Shown: piece by piece, positions 36,972-45,460 of the stretch
Numbering within the stretch: the stretch's first letter is position 1
Layout: the number at the start of each line of letters is the position of its first letter
Assembly: GCF_017813395.1 (NCBI RefSeq)
Contig: NZ_JAGIZB010000011.1
Span: 116,771-180,770, forward strand
Length of the DNA: 64,000 nucleotides
Direction of reading: 5' to 3'
From: Pararoseomonas baculiformis
Lineage (GTDB): Bacteria; Pseudomonadota; Alphaproteobacteria; Acetobacterales; Acetobacteraceae
Program-made: the position numbers and the translations under genes
Notes under the pieces: model-generated
What the model was told of the DNA's origin: nothing
What the model saw: only the letters and a program-made list of their open reading frames with translations
The model's database searches: none

Positions 36972-38921
36972 TCAGCCCCGGATGGCGGCGGCCAGGGCTT
37001 CCCGTAACTCGGGGAGGCCATAGGGCTTGCGGAGCAGGGGAAGCCCCGCTTCCGCCACCCGGGCGGGCGCCCCGCCATAGCCGCTGGTCAGCAGCACCGG
37101 CAGTCCGGGGCGGGACTGGCGCAGCGCATAGGCCAGGTCCAGCCCGTCCATGCCGCCGGGCATGAGAACATCGGTGAAGATGAGGTCCACCTCGAGCCCC
37201 GCCTCCAGCTGGCCCAGCGCGTCATTGGGGCCGGTGGCACGCCGGGCGTCGTGGCCGAGATGCCGCATCATGTCGAGGACAAGGCTGGCCAGGGCGTCGT
37301 CATCCTCCACCACCAGGATCCGCAGCGCGCGCTCCCCCGCATGGCTGCCCTCATGGTCGCCCGCATGGTCGCCTGCATCACGCCCAGCCGGTGGCGCGGC
37401 CGACGGATCCGCCCGGGCCTGCTCCTCCGCGCCCGCGCGGGGAAGGAGCAGGGTGACGCAGGTGCCATGCCCGGTGCGGCTGCTCACGCGTGCGGTTCCC
37501 CCGCTCTGCCGTGCGAAGCCATAGACCTGTGCCAATCCCAGCCCCGTGCCGCTGCCCGGCTTGGTCGAGAAGAACGGCTCGAAGGCGCGCGCCAGCACCT
37601 CCGGTGCCATGCCCATGCCGCTATCCTCCACCTCGATCCGGATGAAGGCGCCACGGAGCCCGTCCGGGTCTCCCTTGCCCTGTAGCTGCGCATTCCCGGC
37701 GCGGATCGCGAGGGTGCCGCCGCGGGGCATCGCGTCCTGGGCGTTCAGGGCGAGATTGGTAAGGGCCAGCTCCATCTCGGATGTGTCGGCGAAGACCGGC
37801 CAGACATCCTCCGGCACCTCGATGCGCAGGGCGATGTCGGCGCGCAGGGAACGGGAGAGCAGCACGCCGAGATCCGCCATCCACGGGACGAGCGGGATGC
37901 GTTCGGGCCGAAGGGCCTGGCGACGGGCGAAAGTGAGGAGGCGGCGGGTGAGGTCGGCGCCCCGGCTGGCCGCCTGGGCGATGCTGGAGATCAGCCGCTC
38001 GCGCCGCGCGGGGTCCTCGGTGCGGGCGAGCAGGGATGCGCCGGCCGAGACGACGGCGAGAAGATTGTTGAAGTCATGCGCCACGCCGCCCGTGAGCTGC
38101 CCCAGCGCCTCCAGCTTCAGCATCTGTGTGACCTGGGACTGGGTGACCTCGCGCGCCGCCACCTCCCGCTCCACCTCGCGGCGCAGGTTCTCGTTCGCGT
38201 CACGCAAGGCGATTTCGGCCCTTTTCCGGGCCGTGATGTCGATGCAGAGGCCGGTCAGCCGCCAGGGAAGGTCCTGCGGGTCCCGTTGCAGGCGACCCCG
38301 ACAGGCAAGCCAGAGGATACCGCGCTGTGGATGGCGCACGCGGTACTCCACCTCGAATTCCGGATGGCCATGCTGGAGGACGGTTTGCAGCGCGCGCTCC
38401 GCCGCCGGCCGGTCATCGGGCAGGATCCCCGCCAGCCAGGCTTCGCGGGAGGGTGCGGCATGCGGCGGGATGCCGAGCAGGTCCCGGTATTCCTCCGACC
38501 AGCTGAGGGAATCGTCGGGAACCATCCATTCCCAGGACCCGGCGCCGGCATAGCGGTGCGCCAGGCGCACCCTCTCCTCGCTCTCCCGCAAGGCGGCATC
38601 GATCGCGGCCAGTTCGGCGCGGCGCTGGGCCACCTCCCGCCCGAAGGCGGCGTTGGCCTCCTCCAGCTCGGCGGCCACGGCCCACAGATCCTCGAAGGCG
38701 GCGCCGAAGACGGGATCATCCTCGTCCAGGGCACGGCGCCGCGCGCCAACCAGGGCGCGCCAGGCACCGAGCTGCCGCTCGGATTCCTGCAGGCGGCGCG
38801 AAAGGCTTCCGGACTCCGCGCGCGCCTCGGCAAGGGCCGCACGAAGCGACTCGACCTCGGCCGTTCCGCTGGGTGCCGCCGGCCGCAGGCGCATCCGCCC
38901 TGTCGCCCCGTGCCCCTCCAC
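36972..38921 (-). CDS. Hybrid PAS-domain sensor histidine kinase
   Basis: A 649-residue cytoplasmic-looking sensor. The N-terminus (about 20-118) is predicted coiled coil. A PAS domain spans about 120-235 (GAGSWEWMVPDDSLSWSEEYRDLLGI) and ends in the PAC-like TGLCIDITARKRAE. HisKA is about 265-335 with the phosphorylated His H282 in GGVAHDFNNLLAV. HATPase_c has N-box ALNAQDAM, G1 EDSGMGM and G2 GTGLGLAQVYG. A receiver domain (534-649) carries D584 in FTDVLMPGG. The Ala-His-Asp-Gly linker at 510-531 contains a short tandem repeat. The GTG start has a strong GGAGGGG site. No separate response regulator is adjacent, so its output is unknown. Confidence 0.93.
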   Translation of the reverse strand: MEGHGATGRMRLRPAAPSGTAEVESLRAALAEARAESGSLSRRLQESERQLGAWRALVGARRRALDEDDPVFGAAFEDLWAVAAELEEANAAFGREVAQRRAELAAIDAALRESEERVRLAHRYAGAGSWEWMVPDDSLSWSEEYRDLLGIPPHAAPSREAWLAGILPDDRPAAERALQTVLQHGHPEFEVEYRVRHPQRGILWLACRGRLQRDPQDLPWRLTGLCIDITARKRAEIALRDANENLRREVEREVAAREVTQSQVTQMLKLEALGQLTGGVAHDFNNLLAVVSAGASLLARTEDPARRERLISSIAQAASRGADLTRRLLTFARRQALRPERIPLVPWMADLGVLLSRSLRADIALRIEVPEDVWPVFADTSEMELALTNLALNAQDAMPRGGTLAIRAGNAQLQGKGDPDGLRGAFIRIEVEDSGMGMAPEVLARAFEPFFSTKPGSGTGLGLAQVYGFARQSGGTARVSSRTGHGTCVTLLLPRAGAEEQARADPSAAPPAGRDAGDHAGDHEGSHAGERALRILVVEDDDALASLVLDMMRHLGHDARRATGPNDALGQLEAGLEVDLIFTDVLMPGGMDGLDLAYALRQSRPGLPVLLTSGYGGAPARVAEAGLPLLRKPYGLPELREALAAAIRG

Positions 38922-38986
38922 AACCCCTCCGTCCCGTTTACGTATGTTAGAAACGATCCAGGCGGGGAGAGGTTCGCGACGAACCG

Positions 38987-39787
38987 TCAGACAAGCTCAG
39001 CGGCCAGCGCCTCGGCCTCCATGCGGAGCAAGGGAAGGAAATAATCCCGCATGGCCTCCGGCGGATGCTGCGCGATCGGCGCCCCGATGTTCAGCGCCGC
39101 CACCACGCGCCCGTCATAGCGGCGCAGGGGCAGGGCCAGGGAGCGGAAGCCCGGCTCCATCTCCTCTTCCACCAGTGCATGGCCGGCCTGGCGCGCCGCG
39201 AGGATCGCCTTCCGGATCCGACCCGGGTCCGTCTCCGTGCGCGGGGTCACGGCTTCCGGCCGGAGTGCCCGAAGGATGTCCTCCAGTTCCGCATCCGGCA
39301 GGGCGGCAAGCAGAACGCGGCCGAGCGCGGTGCAATGCGCCGGGAGCCGCGCGCCGATCATGGTGTTCACCGGCATGAGGCGCGAGGCCTGGCCATAGGC
39401 CACGAAGACGATCTCCGCCCCATCCAGCATGGCCACCGAGCAGGCCGCGCCCGTGGTGGCCGCGATCCGCTCGCAACGGGGCTGCAGCAGGGCCGAGACA
39501 CCATTCGCGCCGAGATAGCCCGAGGCCAGCTGCAACACCTTCGGGGTCAGCCGGAACAGCCGCCCATCCACTTCCAGGAAGCCGAGATGGGTCAGGGTGA
39601 GCAAGGCGCGCCGTGCCGTCGCGCGGGGCAGGTCCACCGCGCGCGCCGCTTCCGCGAGGGTCATCTGCCGCCGGTCCGGCCCGAAGGCGGAGAGGATGGC
39701 GATGCCGCGCGCGAGTGCCTCGGAATGGTCCGGCCCCAGTGCCGCATCGGCCCGCTGCCTTGACGCCTCGGCGCCGAGCTTCGGCAT
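38987..39787 (-). CDS. IclR-family transcriptional regulator (PcaR/PobR-like)
   Basis: A 266-residue regulator. The N-terminal winged helix-turn-helix is EALARGIAILSAFGPDRRQMTLAEAARAVDLPRATARRALLTLTHLGFLE, followed by the IclR effector domain (CSVAMLDGAEIVFVAYGQA, IGARLPAHCTALGRVLLAALPDAEL, GHALVEEEMEPGFRSLALPLR). The sequence style is that of the PcaR/PobR/PcaU group, which respond to aromatic acids. GTG/ATG choice: the ATG at 39787 has GGGAG 4 bases away. It is divergent from the Rieske-GS-ABC operon with a 116-base shared region holding two operator-like elements, so it most likely regulates that operon. Confidence 0.9.
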   Translation of the reverse strand: MPKLGAEASRQRADAALGPDHSEALARGIAILSAFGPDRRQMTLAEAARAVDLPRATARRALLTLTHLGFLEVDGRLFRLTPKVLQLASGYLGANGVSALLQPRCERIAATTGAACSVAMLDGAEIVFVAYGQASRLMPVNTMIGARLPAHCTALGRVLLAALPDAELEDILRALRPEAVTPRTETDPGRIRKAILAARQAGHALVEEEMEPGFRSLALPLRRYDGRVVAALNIGAPIAQHPPEAMRDYFLPLLRMEAEALAAELV

Positions 39788-39849
39788 GTTCTCTCCCGCC
39801 CTGTCGTGATCGGTGGTCGCACGCGCCCGTTGCATGCGCCGGAAACGCG

Positions 39850-39883
39850 GTTCTACAATCGCACAAGCGTTCGGTCATCGGAC
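39850..39883. promoter_or_regulatory. Tandem PcaR-type operator candidates
   Basis: Two 15-bp elements, GTTCTACAATCGCAC (39850-39864) and GTTCGGTCATCGGAC (39869-39883), each match 12 of 15 bases of the PcaR operator consensus GTTCGATAATCGCAC as I remember it for Pseudomonas. Their starts are 19 bases apart, nearly two helical turns. They lie between the IclR-family gene and the Rieske oxygenase gene, just upstream of the latter's start at 39904. Confidence 0.5.
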
Positions 39884-39903
39884 ATCTGCTGGAGTGCTCG
39901 GCC

Positions 39904-41229
39904 ATGATGAGTGCGGAACAGAACCGGCGTCTCACGCAGGTCGGGCCGGGAACCCCCGGCGGGGCATTGCTCCGGCGGTACTGGCAGCCAGTGGCCCTGC
40001 TGGATGAGCTGGAGGGGCCACGCCCCGTGCGGCCGGTGCGCGCGCTGGGACAGAATTTCGTGCTCTTCCGGGACGAGGCCGGGAAGATCGGCCTCATCGA
40101 CCGGGATTGCCCGCATCGCGGCGTGGACCTGGCCTATGGGCGACTTGAGGATGGCGGGCTGCGCTGCCCCTTCCATGGGTGGCTTTTCGCAACCGACGGA
40201 CGCTGCCTGGAGACGCCGGCGGAGCCGGAGGGCAACACGCTCTGCCAGCGCATCCGCACCCGTTCCTATCCGGTGCAGGTGCGCTCCGGCATCGTCTTCG
40301 CCTTCCTCGGGGAAGGCGAGGCGCCCGCGCTGCCCGCCTTCGACTGCTTCGTCGCGCCGGAGACGCACACCTTCGCCTTCAAGGGGCTGATCGAGTGCAA
40401 CTGGCTGCAGGCGCTGGAGGTGGGGATCGACCCCGCCCATGCCTCCTTCCTGCACCGCTTCTTCGAGGATGGCGACGCGAAGGAGAGCTACGGCAAGCAG
40501 TTCCGCGGCGCCTCGGACGGTTCGGACCTGCCGATGACCTATGTGCTGCGCGAGTTCCCGCGCCCGCAGATCGAGGTGGACAACACAGATTACGGCCTGC
40601 GCGTCACCGCGCTTCGCAAGATCAACGACCAGACCACGCATGTGCGCGTGACGAACCTGTACTTCCCCCAGGCCTTCGTCATTCCGATGAGCGCCGACAT
40701 GACGATCACCCAGTGGCACATGCCGGTGGATGACACGCGCTGCTACTGGATCGCGATCTTCACCAGCTTCGCGGGCCCGGTGGACCATGCCACCATGCGT
40801 GCGCAGCGCCTGGAGACCTATGCGCCGCCGGACTACACGCCGCGCCGCAACGCGCGGAACGAATACGGGTACGACCCCGCCGAGCAGGCGAGCGAGACCT
40901 ATACGGGCATGGGCCACGACATCAACACGCATGACCAATGGGCCGTGGAGAGCCAGGGCGCCATCCAGGACCGCACGCGCGAGCACCTCGCCTCCACCGA
41001 CAAGGCGATCGCCGCGAACCGCCGCCTGCTGATGCGCGCCATGGCCGCGGTGGAGGAGGGGAGGGCGCCGCTGATGGCCCTGGATCCCGACCAGGCCGCC
41101 GGCATGACCGGCCCTGCCACCATCGACGGCATGGCGCCCGCCGGAAGCTGGCAGGAGCATTGGCGCGCCGCCGTGGCCCGCCGCCGCGCCGCCGCCCCAT
41201 GGTCCGCGCCGGCGCTCGCCGCCGAATGA
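39904..41229 (+). CDS. Rieske non-heme iron oxygenase, phthalate-dioxygenase type
   Basis: A 441-residue oxygenase alpha subunit. The Rieske [2Fe-2S] site is C69-P-H71 with C88-P-F-H91 (C-x-H-x16-C-x2-H). The mononuclear iron region NWLQALEVGIDPAHASFLH carries the bridging Asp176, His179 and His184. The early GGALLRRYWQPVAL and long C-terminal domain match the homomeric phthalate 4,5-dioxygenase/O-demethylase group, which take electrons from a separate FMN/2Fe-2S reductase. No reductase gene lies nearby. The gene heads an operon whose next member starts inside its stop codon (ATGA). Substrate unknown; an aromatic or heterocyclic compound is likely. Confidence 0.9.
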   Translation: MMSAEQNRRLTQVGPGTPGGALLRRYWQPVALLDELEGPRPVRPVRALGQNFVLFRDEAGKIGLIDRDCPHRGVDLAYGRLEDGGLRCPFHGWLFATDGRCLETPAEPEGNTLCQRIRTRSYPVQVRSGIVFAFLGEGEAPALPAFDCFVAPETHTFAFKGLIECNWLQALEVGIDPAHASFLHRFFEDGDAKESYGKQFRGASDGSDLPMTYVLREFPRPQIEVDNTDYGLRVTALRKINDQTTHVRVTNLYFPQAFVIPMSADMTITQWHMPVDDTRCYWIAIFTSFAGPVDHATMRAQRLETYAPPDYTPRRNARNEYGYDPAEQASETYTGMGHDINTHDQWAVESQGAIQDRTREHLASTDKAIAANRRLLMRAMAAVEEGRAPLMALDPDQAAGMTGPATIDGMAPAGSWQEHWRAAVARRRAAAPWSAPALAAE

Positions 41230-42659
41230 GCTTCATCGAGCGGCACGGGCTGCAGGACGCCGCCGCCCGGGAACGCGCGGCCGAGCTGCTGCGCCGGATT
41301 GAGGCCGAAGGGATCGGTGTGCTCCGCCTTTCCTGGCCCGACCAGCACGGCATCCTCCGCGGCAAGACCGTGGTGGCCGCCGATGCCGCCCGCGCGCTGC
41401 GCGACGGCATCGCCATGACGACGACGATGCTGCTGAAGGACAGCGCGCATCGCACGGCCTGGCCCGTCTTCACCGCCGGTGGCGGGATCGGGATGAAGGA
41501 GATGCAGGGCGCGGCCGATTTCCTGCTGCTGCCCGATCCGGCCAGCTTCCGCGTGCTGCCCTGGGCGCCGCATACGGGCTGGCTGCTCTGCGACGCGTAT
41601 TTCCAGGACGGGCGCCCCGTTCCCCTCTCGCCGCGCCAGCAGCTGCGACAGGCGCTGGACCGGGCCGCGGGGATGGGCTTCGGCTACACCACGGGGATCG
41701 AGCTGGAATTCCATCTCTTCCGCCTGCTGGATCCGAAGCTGGCGCCCGGGGATGCGGGCCAGCCGGGAACGCCGCCCGAGGTCGCGCTGCTGACCCAGGG
41801 CTACAACTACCTGACGGAAAGCCGCTACGACGCGCTGGATCCCGTGCTGGAAACCCTGCGCCACGCGGTGGAGTCCCTGGACCTGCCGCTGCGCTCCATG
41901 GAGGTGGAATACGGCCCGAGCCAGGTGGAGTTCACCTTCGACGCTCAGGGCGCCATGGCCTCGGCCGATACCGCCATCCTGTTCCGTTCCGCGGTCAAGC
42001 AGGTGGCGCGGCGGCATGGCTACCACGCGACCTTCATGTGCCGGCCGCGAATCCCGAATGTCATGTCCTCCGGCTGGCACCTGCACCAGTCGCTGACGGA
42101 GCGCGGCACCGGCCGCAACGCCTTCATCGGGGAAGGCGGCGCGCTGCTCTCGGGCACGGCGCTGCATTTCCTCGGCGGGCTGCTGCACCATGCGCGGGCG
42201 GCGGCGGCCTTCTCCACGCCCACGATCAACGGCTATCGCCGCTACCGGCCGCTTTCCCTGGCGCCGGACCGGGCGGTCTGGGGCATCGACAATCGCGGGG
42301 TGATGGTGCGCGCCCTGGGCCAGCCCGGGGATCGCGCCACCCGGCTGGAGAACCGGGTCGGGGAGCCCGCGGCCAACCCCTATCTCTACATGGCGTCCCA
42401 GCTGCATTTCGGGCTGGACGGGATCGAGCGGGGCCGGAACCCCGGCCCGCCGGCCGACACGCCCTATGAAACCGAGGCCACGCCGCTGCCCCGCAACCTC
42501 GGCGAGGCGCTGGATGCGCTGGACAGGAACGAAACGGCGCGCGAGGCTTTCGGCGGAGGATTCATCGACTGGTTCCTGCGCATCAAGCGCGCCGAAATCG
42601 CCCGCTTCGAGGCGGAGGTCTCGGAATGGGAGCAGCGGGAGTACTTCGAGCTGTTCTGA
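41226..42659 (+). CDS. Glutamine-synthetase-like ligase (gamma-glutamylamide synthetase type)
   Basis: A 477-residue GS-fold protein. It has an N-terminal beta-grasp (VLRLSWPDQHGILRGKTV) and a catalytic domain with the metal ligands in TGIELEFHLF and VEYGPSQVEFTF, then ATFMCRPRIPNVMSSGWHLHQSL. The substrate/ATP loops are PTINGYRRYRP, WGIDNRGVMVR, and RLENRVGEPAANPYLYMASQ. All expected catalytic blocks look intact. The Tyr adenylylation motif of nitrogen-regulated GSI is absent. Relatives ligate glutamate to polyamines (PuuA) or aniline (AtdA1/TdnQ type). Coupling to a Rieske oxygenase by a 4-base overlap suggests glutamylation of an amine that is then oxidised; that is inference. Confidence 0.88.
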   Translation: MSFIERHGLQDAAARERAAELLRRIEAEGIGVLRLSWPDQHGILRGKTVVAADAARALRDGIAMTTTMLLKDSAHRTAWPVFTAGGGIGMKEMQGAADFLLLPDPASFRVLPWAPHTGWLLCDAYFQDGRPVPLSPRQQLRQALDRAAGMGFGYTTGIELEFHLFRLLDPKLAPGDAGQPGTPPEVALLTQGYNYLTESRYDALDPVLETLRHAVESLDLPLRSMEVEYGPSQVEFTFDAQGAMASADTAILFRSAVKQVARRHGYHATFMCRPRIPNVMSSGWHLHQSLTERGTGRNAFIGEGGALLSGTALHFLGGLLHHARAAAAFSTPTINGYRRYRPLSLAPDRAVWGIDNRGVMVRALGQPGDRATRLENRVGEPAANPYLYMASQLHFGLDGIERGRNPGPPADTPYETEATPLPRNLGEALDALDRNETAREAFGGGFIDWFLRIKRAEIARFEAEVSEWEQREYFELF

Positions 42660-42700
42660 AGCGCGGCCCGGCCGCGCGGATATCGAGGCGAGGGGGCTGG

Positions 42701-43486
42701 ATGGCGATCCTGGAGCTGGAGGCGGTGGAGAAATCCTTTCCCGCGCGGAGCGGCCCGCCGACCCTGGCCATGGACAGGATCTCCCTTTCCGTGCGGGAAG
42801 GCGAGTTCCTCTCCATCCTCGGCCCCTCTGGCTGCGGCAAGTCCACTCTCCTCCAGATCGCCGCCGGGCTGATGGCGCCTTCCGCCGGCACGGTGCGCGT
42901 GGCCGGGCGGGCGGTGACGGGGCCGCCGCCCGAGGCGGTCTATGTCTTCCAGCAATATGGCCGTTCCCTGCTGCCCTGGCGCAGCGTGCGGGACAACGTG
43001 GCCTTCGCCGTGGAGCACCGGCCCGGCATGTCCCGCGCCCGGGCGCGCGAGACGGCGGATCTGCAGCTGGCCTCCGTGGGGCTGACCGGATTCGGCGACC
43101 ATTTCCCCTGGCAGCTCTCGGGCGGCATGCAGCAGCGCGTGGCCCTGGCGCGCGCATTGGCGGCCGAGCCGAAGATCCTGCTGATGGACGAGCCCTTCAG
43201 CGCCGTGGATGCGCTGACGCGCCTGGACCTGCATCGGCTGATGCTGGAACTGTGGGAGAAGCGCGGCCTGACCGTGGTGCTGGTGACGCATGACGTGGAG
43301 GAGGCGGTCGCGCTGTCGGACCGCGTGGCGCTGCTCACCAAGCGTCCTTCCACCATCGCCCGCGTGGTGGAGACCGGGCTGCCCCGCCCGCGCGATGCCG
43401 TGGAGGTGCGCGAGACCGCCCGCTTCCTCGAATTGCGGCATGAATTGTTGGATGCCCTACTGACGCGGGGTGGGCATGCGCATTGA
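42701..43486 (+). CDS. ABC importer ATP-binding protein, SsuB/TauB type
   Basis: A 261-residue ATPase energising an importer. It has Walker A GPSGCGKST, Q-loop FQQYGRSLLPW, signature LSGGMQQRVALARAL, Walker B ILLMDEPFSAVD and the switch His in THDVEEAVALSDRV. The Q-loop and overall style match the nitrate/sulfonate/taurine/pyrimidine-precursor class. It begins 41 bases after the GS-like gene and overlaps the first permease gene, so it belongs to the same operon. Confidence 0.93.
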   Translation: MAILELEAVEKSFPARSGPPTLAMDRISLSVREGEFLSILGPSGCGKSTLLQIAAGLMAPSAGTVRVAGRAVTGPPPEAVYVFQQYGRSLLPWRSVRDNVAFAVEHRPGMSRARARETADLQLASVGLTGFGDHFPWQLSGGMQQRVALARALAAEPKILLMDEPFSAVDALTRLDLHRLMLELWEKRGLTVVLVTHDVEEAVALSDRVALLTKRPSTIARVVETGLPRPRDAVEVRETARFLELRHELLDALLTRGGHAH

Positions 43487-44240
43487 GCGCCTGACCGCTC
43501 TCCTTCCCGGTCTCGGCTTCCTGGCGCTGCTGCTGGCCGGGCTGGAATGGGCCGTGAATGCGGGGCTGGTCCGCCGCGCCCTGATGCCGCCGCCCACGGC
43601 CATATGGGAGGTGCTGTCCGACCTCATCGCCTCCGGCGAGGTGCTGGGTCCGCTTTTCGCCACGCTACGCCTCGTCTTCATCGGCTTTGCCATCGGTTCG
43701 GCGGTGGGAATCGCCCTTGGCACGGCCATGGGCTGGTGGGGCGCCGCCTACCGGCTGCTGGAGCCGCTGGTGGAAATGCTGCGGCCCATCCCGAAGGCCG
43801 CGCTGGTTCCGCCGCTGATGCTGTTCCTCGGCCTCGGCGACACGATGAAGATCACCTCGGTTTCGCTCGCCGTCACCTTTCCCGTGCTGGTGAACACGCT
43901 GCAGGGCGTGCGGGGGGTGGACCGGGTGCTGCTGGATTCCGCCCGCACCCATGGATGGGGCACGGCGCGCGTGCTGCGCCATGTGGTGCTGCCCGCGGCG
44001 CTGCCCTTCATCCTGGCCGGGATGAAGACCAGCCTCGGACTCGCCCTCATCATCACCGTGTTGTCCGAGATGCTGACGGGGCAGGGGGGGCTGGGCTTCC
44101 TGATCCTGGACATGCAGCGCAGCTTCCTGATCCGGCAGATGTATGCGTGGCTGGTCATCCTTGCGCTGGTGGGGCTGGCGCTGAACGCGGTTTTCGCCTG
44201 GGCCGAGGGCAGGGCGCTGCACTGGCAGCGGCGGGGCTGA
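43476..44240 (+). CDS. ABC importer permease, SsuC/TauC type (first copy)
   Basis: A 254-residue inner-membrane permease with about six transmembrane helices. The coupling-helix region reads LDSARTHGWGTARVLRHVVLPAALPFILAGMKTSLGLALI, the E-A-A-type loop of SsuC/TauC permeases. The conserved block EMLRPIPKAALVPPLMLFLGLGDTMKI precedes it. The ATG at 43476 (GTG at 43470 also open) lies within the end of the ATPase gene. It is paralogous to the permease at 45457-46221. Confidence 0.92.
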   Translation: MRIERLTALLPGLGFLALLLAGLEWAVNAGLVRRALMPPPTAIWEVLSDLIASGEVLGPLFATLRLVFIGFAIGSAVGIALGTAMGWWGAAYRLLEPLVEMLRPIPKAALVPPLMLFLGLGDTMKITSVSLAVTFPVLVNTLQGVRGVDRVLLDSARTHGWGTARVLRHVVLPAALPFILAGMKTSLGLALIITVLSEMLTGQGGLGFLILDMQRSFLIRQMYAWLVILALVGLALNAVFAWAEGRALHWQRRG

Positions 44241-44272
44241 ACCAGAAACATGAAAGAGAGGAAATCGAGAGA

Positions 44273-45241
44273 ATGAACGAGATCACCCGCCGCGCCGCGC
44301 TCGGCGCCACCCTCGCCCTTCCGCTCGCCGCGCCGGCGCTGAAGGCGCAGGGCCTCACCCGGCTGCGTGTCAGCGTCATCCCCGTGCTGGACGTGGCGCC
44401 GCTGCATGCGGCCATCGCCCAGGGCTATTTCCGCGAGGAAGGGCTGGAGATCGACACCTCCACGACGGCGGGCGGCGCGACCGGCCTGCCCGGCGTGGTT
44501 GCAGGGCAGTTCCGTATCGCCTTCACCAACACGGTTTCCGCGCTTCTGGGCGTGCGCGAGGGGTTGGATTTCCGCTTCGTCGCGGCCGCCGTGCGCTCCC
44601 AGCCCAACCCGCCGGACACGATGGCGATCCTTGTCCGCAAGGGTTCGGGCATCACCAACGGCAAGGGGCTGGAGGGCAAGCGCGTGGCCTCCAACACGCG
44701 CAACAACATCGTCTGGCTGCGCGGCATGGCCTGGATCGAGAAGACCGGTGGCGACTGGAGGAAGGTGAACGCGGTGGAGGTGCCCTTCCCGCAGATGGCC
44801 GATGCGCTAGCGGGCGGGCAGATCGATGCCGGGCTGTTCAGCGAGCCCTTCGTCACGGCCGCGCTGCAGACCCATGGCGACAAGCTGGAGCGCATCGGCT
44901 GGTTCATCCAGGAAACCGCGCCCAACTCCTCCGTCGCGCATTACGTGGCGATGAAGGAGGATGCCGAGCGCAACCCGGAGATCTTCGAGCGCTTCGCCCG
45001 CGCCCTGGCGAAGGGCACGGACTGGGTGAATGCGCGGCTGGGCCAGCCGGAGTTGCTGGAGCTGATCTCCGGTTTCTCCCGCGTGCCGGTGGCGCGGCTG
45101 AAAGATTGCGCCTTCACCGTCTATGTGAAGCAGATCACCGAGGCCGAGATCGCGGAGGTGATCGCCACCATGACGAAATTTGGCCTGGGCGGGCGCTATC
45201 CTGCGCCCGACCAGCTGATCTTCCGCACCGCCAAGGCCTGA
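44273..45241 (+). CDS. ABC importer substrate-binding protein, NMT1/SsuA-like
   Basis: A 322-residue periplasmic binding protein. The N-terminus ITRRAALGATLALPLAAPALKAQG has a twin-arginine and Ala-rich signal, so Tat export is possible. The mature part starts LRVSVIPVLDVAPLHAAIAQGYFREEGLEI, the NMT1/THI5/SsuA pattern, and has KGLEGKRVASNTRNNIVWLRGM and MADALAGGQIDAGLFSEPFV. This family binds sulfonates, nitrate, pyrimidine precursors, riboflavin and aromatic acids. A purine-rich GAAAGAGAGGAAA before the ATG gives strong initiation, consistent with high expression of a binding protein. Confidence 0.92.
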   Translation: MNEITRRAALGATLALPLAAPALKAQGLTRLRVSVIPVLDVAPLHAAIAQGYFREEGLEIDTSTTAGGATGLPGVVAGQFRIAFTNTVSALLGVREGLDFRFVAAAVRSQPNPPDTMAILVRKGSGITNGKGLEGKRVASNTRNNIVWLRGMAWIEKTGGDWRKVNAVEVPFPQMADALAGGQIDAGLFSEPFVTAALQTHGDKLERIGWFIQETAPNSSVAHYVAMKEDAERNPEIFERFARALAKGTDWVNARLGQPELLELISGFSRVPVARLKDCAFTVYVKQITEAEIAEVIATMTKFGLGGRYPAPDQLIFRTAKA

Positions 45242-45268
45242 GGGATTGGGATCGCGCGGTCTTTCCTC

Positions 45269-45460
45269 ATGGATGCACGCACCGGCGGGCCCGTTCCTGG
45301 ACCGGGCGGGGCTGCCGGCGCCGCCGCATCGGTGCGGGAGACCCTGCGCATGACCCGCCCCAAAGCTTGCCCCGCTTCGCGCGGAGCCATGCTGCGCCAC
45401 GGGCTCACCGGCCGCTCTCCGGCCGGCGCGGGGCCGATTGATCGAACAGCACGGGTGTGA
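45269..45460 (+). CDS. Doubtful 63-residue frame coupled to the second permease
   Basis: The 215-base gap between the binding-protein and second permease genes contains a 63-codon frame, rich in Gly, Ala, Pro and Arg, whose stop overlaps the permease ATG (TGATG at 45458-45462). There is no recognisable domain and no strong ribosome-binding site. The composition is what random high-GC sequence would give. It is listed because the overlap would allow translational coupling; otherwise the gap shows nothing else. Confidence 0.15.
   Translation: MDARTGGPVPGPGGAAGAAASVRETLRMTRPKACPASRGAMLRHGLTGRSPAGAGPIDRTARV

Noticed and set aside
40899..43157. 752-codon minus-strand frame opposite the Rieske and GS-like genes
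   Set aside because: Its content is a shadow of two recognisable genes; considered as an overlapping regulator but no domain is present.
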